From Siphonodentalium dalli (lineage: Eukaryota; Mollusca; Scaphopoda; Gadilida; Siphonodentaliidae): 64,000 nt of DNA. The stretch is taken from contig CP136066.1 in NCBI GenBank assembly GCA_032622095.1, positions 133,455,917-133,519,916 on the forward strand. The letters run 5' to 3'. The notes under the pieces are model-generated. The model worked only from the letters and a program-made list of their open reading frames with translations, did no database searches and had not been told where the DNA came from. The translations under genes were made by a program, and so were the position numbers. This document shows positions 36,463-50,100 of the stretch, piece by piece (within the stretch, counting starts at the first letter, position 1; every line of letters starts with the position of its first letter).

Positions 36463-36879
36463 ATAACAACACATCGCGATACATATAATAACACGCTAAT
36501 GACATTTTATAATGAGAACTGCAACATATTTCAGCAAAGTTGTTTTCTACATGACGTGGCAAACTTCAAAAGCCACAGTCGAATCATGATGGCTTTGTGC
36601 GTGCAAACTTTATATATGTCATCATTACGCATAGATGTGTTGTCAATGGGTTACCACGTGAATGATCAGATTGATCATGTGACTATACTTATGTCTACAT
36701 GTGACAACCATGTGATCGCGCACAGCGATCACATGAATTCGTATGCAACAAAATCTTCGGCTAACTTCGGAATTGTTTTTAATTGTTATTAAATAATATA
36801 GGGGCCAAACATTAGATTATATGAGCAAAATGTACATTTTAAATATGTAATATCGGTATATTGAAACAATTTTCAAGAT

Positions 36880-37430
36880 AATATTCTATAAAAACAATCA
36901 GATAACTAAAAGTAAAGTTATCATCTGGAAACTGATAATCGGCAAATTCTAAGACGAGAAGGACTGTAACTCAGGCAAAAATGGGCAGACCAAACCCATA
37001 TTCAAACTTGACCTGTATTTGGAGCTGATAATGTCACATACCATATTTGGATCCGATCACACAAACTAAAGTTATCATCTGGAAACCTCAAAACGACAAA
37101 ATTCTAAGTAAAAAAAGAGCCATAACTCTGGCAAAAATGGGTGTATCGAACCCATATTCGAAAATGATCTGTATTTTGAGCTCATAAACTCACATACCAT
37201 ATCTGGTTTCGATCAGATAACCCAAAATAAACTTATCATCCGGAAACTTTCTGAACGGAGAGATTATATGTCGAAAATGTGCCACAACTCTGACAAAAAT
37301 GGGTGGACCAAACCCATATTTGAACTTGATCTGTTTTGAGCTGATAAACTCACATACCAAATTTGGTTTCGATCCATTAGCCCAAAATAAAGTTCTCATC
37401 CCGAAACTTTCCGCATGGACAGACACCGGC
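36880..37430 (+). repeat. Degenerate ~140-bp tandem units
   Basis: About four units share AAGTTATCATCTGGAAAC-like, 'cataactctggcaaaaatgg' and 'aaactcacataccatatttgg' blocks, ending in CATGGACAGACACCGG. The units are related in style and wording to those at 42591-43490, so this is probably another rolling-circle or pearl-type remnant. Confidence 0.6.
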
Positions 37431-37971
37431 TATTTTAACAGTCCCCAAACTGCCCCAAAAAAAAAACAATTCGGGGAAGAAAATTCATACAGGAGTGAGA
37501 GAGAGAAAGTGAGTGAAAGATTGAATAGAGAAAATGAGAGGGGGAAGACGTGACAGAATGTGAGGGGACTGACATTTTTGTGTTTTGTAGAAGTGTATCA
37601 GCTTTATACTTCTGAAGGTAACAGTAATTCCAAGACAATTATCCAAAATTTGCAATCTGGATTTCTTACCATATCAAATTCATATGGTTCCTAAGCTTAC
37701 AGAAAAGAACTCAGCCTATGTTAGGTTACATACTGTGGAAGTGAATATATCACAGCATATGTAGTTTATATACAGACACAGATGAGTCTCCATTCATAAT
37801 TTTGAGTAATTTAATTTTACATCTTTTTTGCAAGTTTATATAATTTACAGATATGAGAGAAAACATTTCTCAAAATAATGATACACATGAACTATACTAT
37901 ACGCATCTTTCATGATTAGCACATAACACCTGTTGTGAAAAGAATAGGGTTCCCCCCAACAAACAGTTTTG

Positions 37972-38114
37972 CTATACATACCCGTCAATATGATTAACAA
38001 TGTCCCTCACAGCTGTTAAAAGTGAGTCATTTTCTGGTGGAGATTCTATTACTGCATTGTGAAGTTTGGCCATATAAGTGTCGATATTGTCTAATGTTGC
38101 AACTTCACCACTGC
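37972..38114 (-). CDS. HMG20: HMG20 exon f: C-terminal tail and stop
   Basis: 143 nt encode GSGEVATLDNIDTYMAKLHN, then the conserved tail VRDIVNHIDG, Tyr, Val and TAG (37972-37974). The ID-TYM--LH and VR-I pattern matches the C terminus of vertebrate HMG20A/B. The acceptor is TTTAATTTCAG before 38114. This ends the gene. Confidence 0.95.
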
Positions 38115-41100
38115 CTGAAATTAAATGTTCAAATACAATATGTAACCGTAAACACTAATGGACAGAGCAACCGATTCTGGTATAATATTGTTGAACCCAG
38201 TTTATATTTAGAATTGTTTTACGGTGGGGAATCATGTGGTTTCGAGTTGATGAGTACAACACATTCAAAATGGCCGAGGCGATCGAAAACGGGGCCAGAA
38301 GCAGGGGGAAAAGGTAATAAAAGAGGATTATGATATGCTATACTATTTTTCAAACAAGCTGATACCTCATTTGTGTCCAAACTCACAGTTATTTGCTCTA
38401 ATATTCTGACCAAACTTGTCAGTCGAAGGATTCTCCTAGATGTATGGACTTGTGTGTTCCACGGCGCCCTCCGACTGGCAACTTTGGTAAGAATGTTATA
38501 GAAAACTAGTATTTCCGAACAAATAAGGTATCAACTTGTTTTAAAAATAAACTAGAACATGCTTGCAACAGACAAAATGCTATGTTTTGTGTCAGTTCCT
38601 CATATATTATGTTTTTGTGCATTTGCACGTTTTGAATGCCTGGTACTCACCAACCTCGAAATCATGTGTTTTCAATGAATATTTTTTATTACTGAGTGAA
38701 TAATCTTTGGAGACAAAAGGGTCCTTTTTTCCCTCTTGATCAACTAAGACATAAAAATTTTGGACTGAGACATCGAACAACCTCAAACTTTGGTGAATCA
38801 TAAGACGTTTGAACTTTCGGGATCCAAACGACCTCAAATTCATGGTAAATGATGAGAAACAAACATGTTTAGCTTTATATCGACAATTTATGTTGGAAAT
38901 CTGAAATCTAGGTATGTATTAATATTATTATTCCAAAATTAAACTGCAAATTAGCCAAGAGAAGTAATTCATTCCATATGCTGAATCTGCTTGATTTACC
39001 TGGTAGTGGAAATGAGCTGAAACTATTGGCTAGCACCAGTCGGAGACCATCGAGATGTCCCTGCAAAGCTATGTTGGTGTTCCGTTGCTGAACAGACTCA
39101 ACTTCTAACTTCTCTATAGCTTGTTTCATTTTATCAATATGTTTACTGAGGATAGCATTTTGTTCTTCTAGCTCTGTCGTCTGCTTTCGTATCTGTCTCA
39201 AACTGGCTTCTCTTACTGCATGAATGGAAATAGTGAATAAATTTATCAAAGTGAAGATATACATTTTAGTTATCAGATTAGAAAAGAGTTGAGCAGACTG
39301 AAAAAATATTATTTAATTGATGGATACACGAGATTTGTGTTACCACTGAGGTTAAGCAAAAAGTAAGCTAACTTGGGTTACACCTAAATTTAGCCATTTC
39401 GACAGTGACTTCTGCTATTATTTATAACTTATAATACACTTAATTTAGTTAATGACTATTTAAATAAGATGATGAACATACTGGACACTGTAGTGATGAG
39501 CCGATTATTAAAAAGAGACATGCTCCGATTGCCGATTCCGATTATTGTAATAATTATACAAGAATATGTTATATGTGTTATATACTACTTAGATTTGGAA
39601 TCACCAACAGCAGTAATATACCAGTATACATAAGTATACGTTTGGGTAAGTATAAAGGTACATATGGGTGGACTTGTGAACGAATTCATGCGTTCTGACA
39701 ACTAATACACATGTTATATTATGCTCAATTTACTGTAGATTTCAGTCTTTTAGTCGCTACTTGTTGACCCAGTATTTCCCCTCAAAATGTGCATGCACCT
39801 TATACAACTGTAAGTCAATAGGGGGGGTCTGAATTCTGGGCAACCACAAACACAGGTGAGTTTTGCCAGTCACCACGATGACAACTCAGAAGAGCGCATG
39901 ACCGTTCGCATCAAAACAGGAACAAAATATTTAATTACAAATAAAAACAATTAAAATATTAATAATTGTTACCAGTGTATTTATTCCCTACCCAATAAAT
40001 AAAATATTATCATTACAAGAATCCAACATGAGACCTTCTCCATCTAATTTGATATCACATTATTCTGAACTCAACTGTAGAGACACCTGCATAACATGAT
40101 AGCACGTGGCATGACGCAACACTTGTTTACTGCTGACAGCGGTAGTTTCTTTGAAGTTGGCTTATAGATAATAGGTCATTGAGGTCACTGGCTGACCTGA
40201 TATCAGTGTGAATACTGGTGATTAATAGCAGTCATTACGTTGAATAGTTGTTGTTAATTGGTGAAAAATGAGGATGTTCTAAACACACTACACTATATAT
40301 AATAGATATATATATATATATATGCACAATCATGTTAATGTGGCGTCATCCTCGCTCGAACCCAAAGTGTCAAGTGCTTCCACGGCGATCCCCGCTGTAA
40401 TATATTGTTCAAACATAGACCCAGGGTAATGGTATTCTGAAGAGGACATGGCTGTTTATCATCAAGTTTGTGTTTGGTAACAGTTTCCCCATGTTTACTG
40501 GTCATTTATTCCACAAAACATCATATTTAACACAGTTTATTGAAGAAAAACAAGCACCTGATTATTATTTAGATAATTAGTAATGCCGATGTTGAAACCC
40601 AAGTGCCGATTGTCATCCGATGGGCCATAATCGGCCAATTCCGATTGTCGTTTCTGATCATCGGCTCATCACTACTGGACAGGCAGATCTTTCAAAGTCA
40701 ACATTCAAAATAACTTAAAAATATGTTTTGATTTACCTCTCACCCACACCAAGTTGAAAATTTGGAAGAGAATTATAAATCTGTTATTTGAAGCAATAAG
40801 ATCATATTCTGAAGAAAGAGCCTATGCCGGTATAACAACTGGAATGAGAGGCCTATCATGATGATCGTCACGATCAGCAGATGTTTAACACCAACCAACT
40901 CGATCTATATATGTATAATATCTATATATATAAATATGACACTGATCAGATAAAGTATTGCTTTGGATAGCACACGTTCATGTTATGGTTATTGGTAAGG
41001 TTAAAACCGATAAACTGATACCAAGATCTATACAGGTGAAGAATGTGTCATGATTAATCTGGATGCGAATTATGATAGGGTGAAAAATATTTGACTTATC

Positions 41101-44100
41101 AAGTTGGATAGCATGTGATAACGGGGTTAATATTTGTGTATGGCGTTAATAGTTTGAGGCAAATCAACCAAATGACACCAACTATACTGGTCAGGGGTGT
41201 GTCATCATAAAGTTTGCCAGGAAATATAAACACAATCTGATGGAAAATAGTTATCAAATCAGATATCATGTTTATGGTCACTGTAAGGGGATAATATTTC
41301 CCAAACTATTAAATAGACTGATCAACACAAAATAGTTTAAAGTGATATGAAACACTCGGATAGGGTGAACACATAGAAATGGAGAATACACTTGATCAAA
41401 GTAGTTATTTTGACAAATATTATATCCAAATGCCGTCATTCTTACATATTAATTAAATGCAGTGACTCTTGATGACAAAATCGTTTGCGTTAGTTTATCA
41501 CCGATATATGCGTCCCGAATCGAGAAGTAAATATTTACAATTGAGCGTAGTTCAGACGATGTTTTCTATGGAGTAGTACGGTCGATTTGCTTGATATTTT
41601 CGGCGATGTTAGTAGAATGCTATATTCCTCCAGTTGGCAGTGCCTGAATACTAACTTGTCAGTTTCACACACCTGAACAAGTACATAATATGTCTTGAAA
41701 AAGCATGTGACTGGTCCATAAAATAAGTCAATGGCATAGAATACCCTGTGTTGTAATACAAAAGATGCCAAAATATACTGCTACAGATATGAACCATCCC
41801 TTGCCTAAACACTATGATGGAAGCTTATTCATTTATTGACATTAAAACACATGCACTTGAGGGATTTCAAAACAGGGCATAACCTATAATCTATCAGAAT
41901 ATGCAAGGTGTCTTAATGAGTTTAACTAGAGGTGTGACTGTCCCAATGGGACTAAGGATACCCCCCGTTTTTAAAAATACTATGATGTTTCACATGTCAG
42001 TAAACATTTAGTTAAAATAATAAAATAACAGTTCCCATTGCAGGTGCACAACCCTAACCCTAATCTTAAACATATTGACCGAAAAATGTAGGAATAAAAG
42101 CTCAGACAAAATTATGCATGTTGCAAAAATGTTCTAAGTCGAAAAAGGGGAATAACTCCACACAAAAAAATGTCGGACAGGCGTCATAATCGCAGGTGCA
42201 CAGGTTCCCATGGTACTAAATATCAGTGCCAAGATTAAAAAACATTGACCGAAAAATGTAGGAATAAAAGCTCGGACAAAATTATGCATGTTGCAAAAAA
42301 AGTTTCTAAGTCGAAAAAGGGGAATAACTCCACCAAAAAATGTAGGACAGACATCATAATCGCAGGTGCACAAGTTCCCATGGTACTAAATATCTGTGCA
42401 ACGTTTTTAAAAAATTGACCGAAAAATGTAGGAATAAAAGCTCGGACAAAAGTATACATGTTGCGAAAAAGTCTAAGTCGAAAATGGGGGATAACTCCAC
42501 AAAAAAAAGTCGGACAGACATCATAATCGCAGGTGCACAGGTTCCCATGGTACTAAATATCAATGCCAAGATTAAAAAACATTGACCTAACAAGAGCTAT
42601 GCTGGGCGTGCAAAATACGCCCTGTCTGGGGAAAATTGGCGGATGGAACCCAAATTCGAACTTGAGCTGTCTTTTCTCCTAATAAACCCACATACCAAAT
42701 TTGATTGAAATCGGTTCACTCTAACTAAAGTTATCATCCGGAATTACGTCAAATAAGGGGCATAACTCCGGTGAAAATTGGCGGACGGAACCCAAATTCG
42801 AACTTGAGCTGTCTTTTCTCCTAATAAACCCACATACCAAATTTGATTAAAATCGGTTCACTCTAACTAAAGTTATCATCCAGACAACAAATTTCAGGGA
42901 TTTTCTAAGTCAAATTACGTCAAAAAAGGGGCCATAACTCTCTCAAAAATTATCGGATTAAAACGAAATTCGGATTTGAGCTGTATTTCGATATATGTAA
43001 TCCACAAAAAAACGGGTTTTGCGTATAAACATTCCAAAATCGAGTTATCATCCGGAAACCAAAAAACATAAGAAAAACTGAATTTTCGGAGTCGAAAAAG
43101 GGGCATAACTCTGCCAAAAATGGTCGGACAGAACCCAAGTTTGAACTTGACCTGTGTTTTGGTGGGAGAAAGTAATATACCAAATTTGGATTCATTCCGA
43201 TAAACTATACTAAAGTTATCATCCGGACAACAAATTTCAAGGATTTTCTAAGTAAAAAAACGTCACAATAAGGGGCATAACTCCGGTGAAAATTGGCGGG
43301 CGGAACACAAATTCGAACTTTAACTTACATTTCGGCTAATAAACCCACATACCAAATTTTATTAAATTTGGTTCACTCTAACTAAAGTTATCATCCGGAA
43401 ACCAGGTTAACGGACGCCCGGACGGACGCCTGGACGGACGCCCGGACAGACCAATACTATAATATGGCTGTTTTTTCAAACGGGCGTATAAAAATGTAGG
43501 AATAAAAGCTCCGACAAAATTAGGCATGTTGCAAAAAAAAAATTAAGTCGAAAAAGGGGGATAACTCCACCAAAAAATGTCGGACAGATGTCATAATTGC
43601 AGGTGCACAGGTTCCCATCGTACTAAATATCTGTGCCAAGTTAAAAAAAAATTGACCTAAAAATGTAGGAATAAAAGCTCGGACAAAATTATACATCTTG
43701 CAAAAAATTTCTAAGTCGAAAAAGGGGAGATAATTCCACCAAAAAAAGTCTGACAGTCATAATCGCAGGTGCAAAGGTTCCCATGGTGGTTGATGTCTGT
43801 GCCAAGTTTCACTGAAATTGATAAAAAAACGACTGAGAAAAACTCCGGACAAATTTGTGTCCACGGACGGACGGATGACAGACGGACAAGCTGACTCCAG
43901 TATACCCCCCCCCCCTAACTTCGTTGCGGGGGGTATAATGAGTGTTCATTAACTAATGAACCTGGTTCAAATTGGGAAGGGTTAATCTAGTATTGTTTTG
44001 GCACAGTTGAAACAATAGCGGTGTAGATTTATCTGCTTATAGCAGCCATTGTTTAGGAGATAAACATACCCTGTTGAGTTGTACATCTGGGATTCGAGCA

Positions 44101-47100
44101 TGAAAACAGTTTGTGAACGAGCCGGCTTGCCGGCGAGTTCACAAACTGTTTTCATGCCCGAATCCCAGAATGTACATTGAAACAGGGTACGTTTATCTCC
44201 ATTGTAATTCAATCTAGCAAGGAATTTGCAAAAAAACTGTATAAAAAGTATCATTTAGTCATTTTCATGACACGAATCGAGACTTTCATTTCGCCGTTGT
44301 CACCGTTCACAAATCATTGGGTTTGTTCATTGCGTTACTCGGAACACTGCTCCGTAACCATTTCCTGTGGGGCGGGTTGGCTCGTTTCGCTACTCCGTTC
44401 TGCGCCGTTGAAATTTGACCGTGCCACATTCAGATTTGATGCACGCTAAAGCGGCCGATGAACGGTATCTATAGACAACAACGCGCGGGTGTGCTCGTTT
44501 CGAAACTCGTTCTGCGCCGATGCAATTTGACCGTGCTACATTCAGATTTGATGCACGCTGAAGCGGCCGATGTCGGTGAATCGAAAACTAAAGTTAGCCG
44601 CTCTCGGCCAATCAGAATGCTCGTTTTTAGTGACAAATACTCAATTGAATTACAATTTAATTTAATATTGATAGCATGTGTCTATGTCGTGTGAAGTGTT
44701 AATATAATTTTCAAATTCATTTAATCAATCAATACCAAAATCCATACATGCAAACAGTGTACAAAGATTATCCTAGATAAGATATATGAGGAAGACCCCC
44801 CATGTATAGCATGCCTCTGTGGAATCCTTGGGAAGGGTTAATTTTTTTATGAGCAGATCAACAGAAATAAACCTCAATTATACAGGTGAGGGGTGTGTTA
44901 TCAGAAACCCTGTAATGAAATTTCAACAGAATTGTAGGAACTAGATTGTTATCCATTAATCAATTTTTTTCATATATGATATACCAGCACTGTTTATCTT
45001 TACCTCTAGCCACTATCAAGAATAGCAACTGGATGTCATTACTCTCCGTTTTGATGTAGAACAACATTAAGCTAACATAACTCCATTACATTCAAATAGA
45101 GTTGTGCACCTTACAGTTTTCTAAAGTGGCTTTGAAGTTTATTAATTGATGTACTCTCAACACTGGATATTGGATGTTCATATGATAATGAATTTATTGA
45201 TACATGTATCATTATATTACAACTATTGGAATAAAACCAAATCATTCAAGAGAAAAAGGGTTAATTAATTGATACCAAATCCATACAGATGAAGAGTGTG
45301 CGAAGAAAAACCTAGGTAAGAAACATGAGGCAGATCAGAAGAAAAGTATTTGGCATATTGCATCGGATAGCATGTGTGTGTGAAGGGCTTATTTTGTTTT
45401 AAACCGATCAACCAATTGATACCAATAAATATACAGTTGAGGGTTGTGTCATCATAAACCTGCATATAAAATATGAACACAATCCGACAAAAAATACTTG
45501 AGTTATCGCATTGAATAAAACATGTCTATTGGTAGATGGAAAGTGTTAATCATTTATAAATTGATTAACCGATTGATACCAAAAACTACACCGATGAGGG
45601 GTGTGTCAACATAAACCTGCACATAAAAAAGCTGACCATTGGAAAGATACAAACAATGTCTGTAAACAGCAGAAATGTAACTAGATAAGAAATTTGAGGA
45701 AGATCCCATAAAAAGTATTGTTGTATCAGATAGAATTTGTCCCTGGAATGTGTGGGAAGGGGTAATTCTTTTCTAACCCGATAGACCAATCGATAGCAAA
45801 AATTGTGCAGGTTATGGGTGTGTCATCATAAATATCTTCATAAAATATGAACACGATCCGATAAAAAAAATACTTGGGCTATTGCGAAACATAGCATGTG
45901 TCTACAGTCCAAAGACGGATGGTTGAATTGGATTTTGGTATTATGTGTACCCATACATCCTTTTCTGTGTTTGAAAACAACTTCCCACCCAACACATCTG
46001 TTCTTTACATTACCTTTATTGTGATCCAAGAACTCCTCTGTGAAAATTGCTATATCCAAAGATCCTGTATCGTCATCATCATGCTGCAAGGGAGATTTAA
46101 AGGCATGGTTTCAGCCAGAGAGCCGTCCCGCCGTCCTTGGCCTGTTCCATCGGCAGAACAGCCACTTTTGACGGCAGCCAGAGACGGCCCTCATCCAACC
46201 ACCGAGTTGACCGCAAAAAAAAATTTATTACCAGTTGTTTCAATCTTGTCTGTTGTTTTAAGGTTTGCATGTTTTGTCTCTGTAATGTAGTTAATGTCAT
46301 AGCTATGTTCAGCAGTGGACACTATATCTACATTAAAATGTCCAATCAGCGATTTGAAAATTTACAGGCATGTTTAGGACCACCTCTAGATCTGATAGGA
46401 GCTATAGAATTTGAACGATTTTTGATAAAAAAAACATGGCCGCTGGCAGCCATCTTAAATTTGACTCTTTGTAGGACTCAATCCTTTGGCACACCCTACA
46501 GACCACATCCCGCACCACCAAACTTCATATGGATCTTCGGGGAGACCTCTAGATGGGAGCCATCAATTTCCCCCCCAAATTCGTTAAAAAACATGGTAGC
46601 CAGTGGCCATCTTGGATTTTACTCTTTTCATGACTAAATCATTCGGCACACCCTTCATGCCACATCCCTCATTCCCTCATTCAAGTTAATTCAGTCAACA
46701 ATGTTTTTGAACTTGTAAGCAGAGAGCCCAATAACATAGGTTGTGTGACAGTGTCTGATTGTTGGGCCATATTCCTTAGAAGAAAAAATTTTATAACTTA
46801 ACCCTTTGAACCCTGACGTCCTGAATGTTAAATGGTCCCAGCCCGAGGCGCCTGAAGTTATATAGTGTTTCTGATGACATAACTTGTAATGCTTTTAACT
46901 GGGATGTATATACATGTATACATGCTCAACTATATGGCAATCTACTATGCTAACCGAACTAGTGTAGATTATATTGCGGCTCCCTTTGGTCCTGCTATAT
47001 TCATAACAAAATTCTTATCCTTTGCCTGCGACAAAAGGCTCAAAATGCACCTCTGTGCATGCATGAAGAAACAGACCCTCTGTCATCAGTCTCTCAAAGT

Positions 47101-50100
47101 CACATGGGTAAACATGTGACAACTCTATTTCATATGTGCATTTATTGTGCTGTAATTTCGTGTCAAATATCGTATGATTTCCAGACCAGTATTCCGGTCT
47201 CCCGGGATATAAGAATATAAGGATTGGACCGGTATTCCAGTCTCTCAGTTTCAAAGGGTTAACATTTATATCAACAAATTAATTCTAAATGATTCTTACC
47301 TCAGGAGAGCCACCGCCAGCATCTATATCATCCATTTCTCCTGTGAATAAAGATGCATCAGCTAGTTTGATATTTGTTTTTAGCCATAATACTATAAGAG
47401 AGAAATTCAGAGGAAAGATGCATAGGCATCTGACCATCTGTAGTAATATATATTTGGTTCCAGTACATTAACCAATTTCATAACAATTATCTATTATATA
47501 TTTTGGAACTTCTGTCTGTCTGTATGTGTCTTATAGACAAAGTAAAAAGTTAAACTTCTCGACCGATCCGACTCTAATTTGTTATGTAGGCCTACTTTGA
47601 TCTCGGGAACAATATGGGGGGGTCCAATTTCACCTTGACCTTGCTCATATAGGCATGTTTCTTTGAATTAGTAGATCAATCTCTCAGCCAGACGGAGGCG
47701 ATCACAAAGAAATCCCAAAATAGCCCAGACAAAGTCGGTCCAATTTCAGGTGCGACTGTGTCCTTGACCTTGACCTCGCTCATATACGCTCATATATGCA
47801 TGTTTCAGGACCGATCGAACAATAGTTTTTATCTTTCTCCTTATACTTTTAAAAGTTGTTTGCTCAGTATTGTTCAACATTGTCAGATGCTGTATATTCT
47901 GCCCAGATGGATGCGATCACAAAGAAATCCCTAAATAGCCCGAACGAAATCAGGCACATCAGCTAGTTAACATATATTTCTGATAGAAAGCATAACATTG
48001 ACCAGCAGGGTTTGAGCTGTCCGGCCTAATAATTTTTAAAAGGTAACAAAAGTCCTATCATGATCAATCCCATATTCGAACTCGATCTGTATTTCGGGCT
48101 GAGAAACTCATATACAAAATATGGTTCCGATCGGATAGAAAATGTTTGAGTTATCCCATTATGCATAAAGTGTCAGACAGACAGACGGACAGAGAGACAG
48201 ATGGACGAACGGTGAGTGGTCAATCCAGATGTCAACACTTATTTCGAGCATAGCAGCTTTTTAAATCCACAATGAATTGGCTGAAAATTCTAACAGAACA
48301 TACAGCAACTTATGACAGCTAGTTAGTAGTTTTTTTTCCCATGTGTTGTCTCAGACTGCCATTCTAGTAGAAATAATATCGGCGGTAAAGTTCACAGAAG
48401 ACTAAAATATTGTCCACAAATTATTTCAGGCCAACTCAAACCCTGTTGACCAGTCTTGTTTGGCACTAAATGACAATGATCGAGAATGATAACAAAGTAT
48501 AGCACTTTGAACCGCATCAATAATATGCGATTGAATTATACTTGCAGGTACCTTTTTCTATTGTAATAACTTACCTTTTTGCTTCTTTTCCTGCATTTTC
48601 TTGAATAATTTGAAAGCTTCAGTTTTCTTGTATGCTTCCATTTCCTGTAGGTATCGCTCTTTATCTTTCTCAGCTTCTATCAGGTATTTCTACATTATCA
48701 AGAATAAATATATACAAATTACAGAGTTATATACAATAATTTAGTAGACTAAATTAATCATTTAAAGAGGGAATGATAAAGAAAACACTTTTGTATATTT
48801 ATTCCAACAGAACATTGCTACATGTATTGTAACACCTTATAACATGAAACCATGACACACTTCTTTATAATTAAAATAACTTCTTAGTTCAATTGTTATC
48901 CAGCAAGATGTTCCTAAAGTACAAACTGGGGTAGAGTGATTGCAAATCCATGTAAATTAGTTATCGTAATTTGAAATCTGTCTAGATATTAGATACATAT
49001 GACATATCATATTTATCTTTCTGGACTTCTGCCTATATGAGTCAACAAACTGACACTGAATAAAAAGTCGCTGATCAAAATATCCCCCGATGAAGGTGGC
49101 AGATCCCTATACTACAAACTGTAGAAGGAATTGGTTACACCAATATGATACAACTTATGCATGTTCACTTAATATGTTGCACCTCTTCAATGTGTCGAGA
49201 AAGGGATAAAAACTCTAAAACATAAAACATATCTATGTCCAAAAAAGGCAATAACTCCGCCAAAATGACTCCGACTGAACTCAAAATCACAAGTGCGCAG
49301 GTTCCCATGCTGGTTGACATCTGTACCAAGTTTTAAACAAAATGTCTGGAAAATGACAGAATACAGGCTCAGACAAAAGATGCGTCCCAGGTTGTACGAT
49401 TATATGTCAAATGAAAGTGTCAATGACACTGTAGCTCAACTTGGAAAGGGATTTATTTCATGTGTTAAAGTCAATGGAGTGATTAGGAATGTGGAAAGTT
49501 GAAAGGCCTAGTTATGCAAAGAGTAAAATCTAAGATGGCCGCTGGCAGACATGTTTTTCCCCATTTACATGTCATTATTAACATCCAGTACAAATTTCAT
49601 GATGATCTGACAAATGATACGACCTGTAGCCTGTGTCAAAGGATTTAGTCATGCAAAGAGTAAAATCCCAGATGGCTGCTGGCAGCCATGTGTTTTGGCC
49701 AAATGACTCCAAAATGAATATTTCCCATCTACATGTCATTGTTAATATCCGTAACAAATTTCATGAAGATCTGACCAAAGCTACGACATGTAGGCCGCGC
49801 CAAAGGATTTAGTCATGCAAAGAGTTAAATCCAAGATGGCTTCTGGTGGCCATTTTTTGGGCCGAATGACCCCAAAATGACTCGTTCCCATCTACTTGTC
49901 AATATTAACATCCATGACAAATTTCATGATGATCAGACGAGCAGTATGACCTGTAGCCTGCGCCAATGGATTGAATTTTGAAATCCAAAATGGCGGCTGG
50001 TGGCCATGTTTTTTGCCGAATGACCCCAAAATAACTCGTTCCCATCTACATGACAATGTCAACATTCATGACAAATTTCATAAAGATCGGACCAAAGGTA

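Noticed and set aside
36367-36792. 141-codon plus-strand frame
   Set aside because: It starts inside a long palindrome made of transposon DNA, shows no domain, and has low-complexity composition bias.
38219-38413. 64-codon minus-strand frame running past the donor at 38386
   Set aside because: Its first codons coincide with the possible exon 38387-38481. The remainder lies beyond a strong GTGAGT donor and shows no further support.
45838-46089. 83-codon minus-strand frame taken as a whole gene
   Set aside because: Only its first part is coding, as HMG20 exon d (46014-46083). The rest reads through the donor site into intron repeat.
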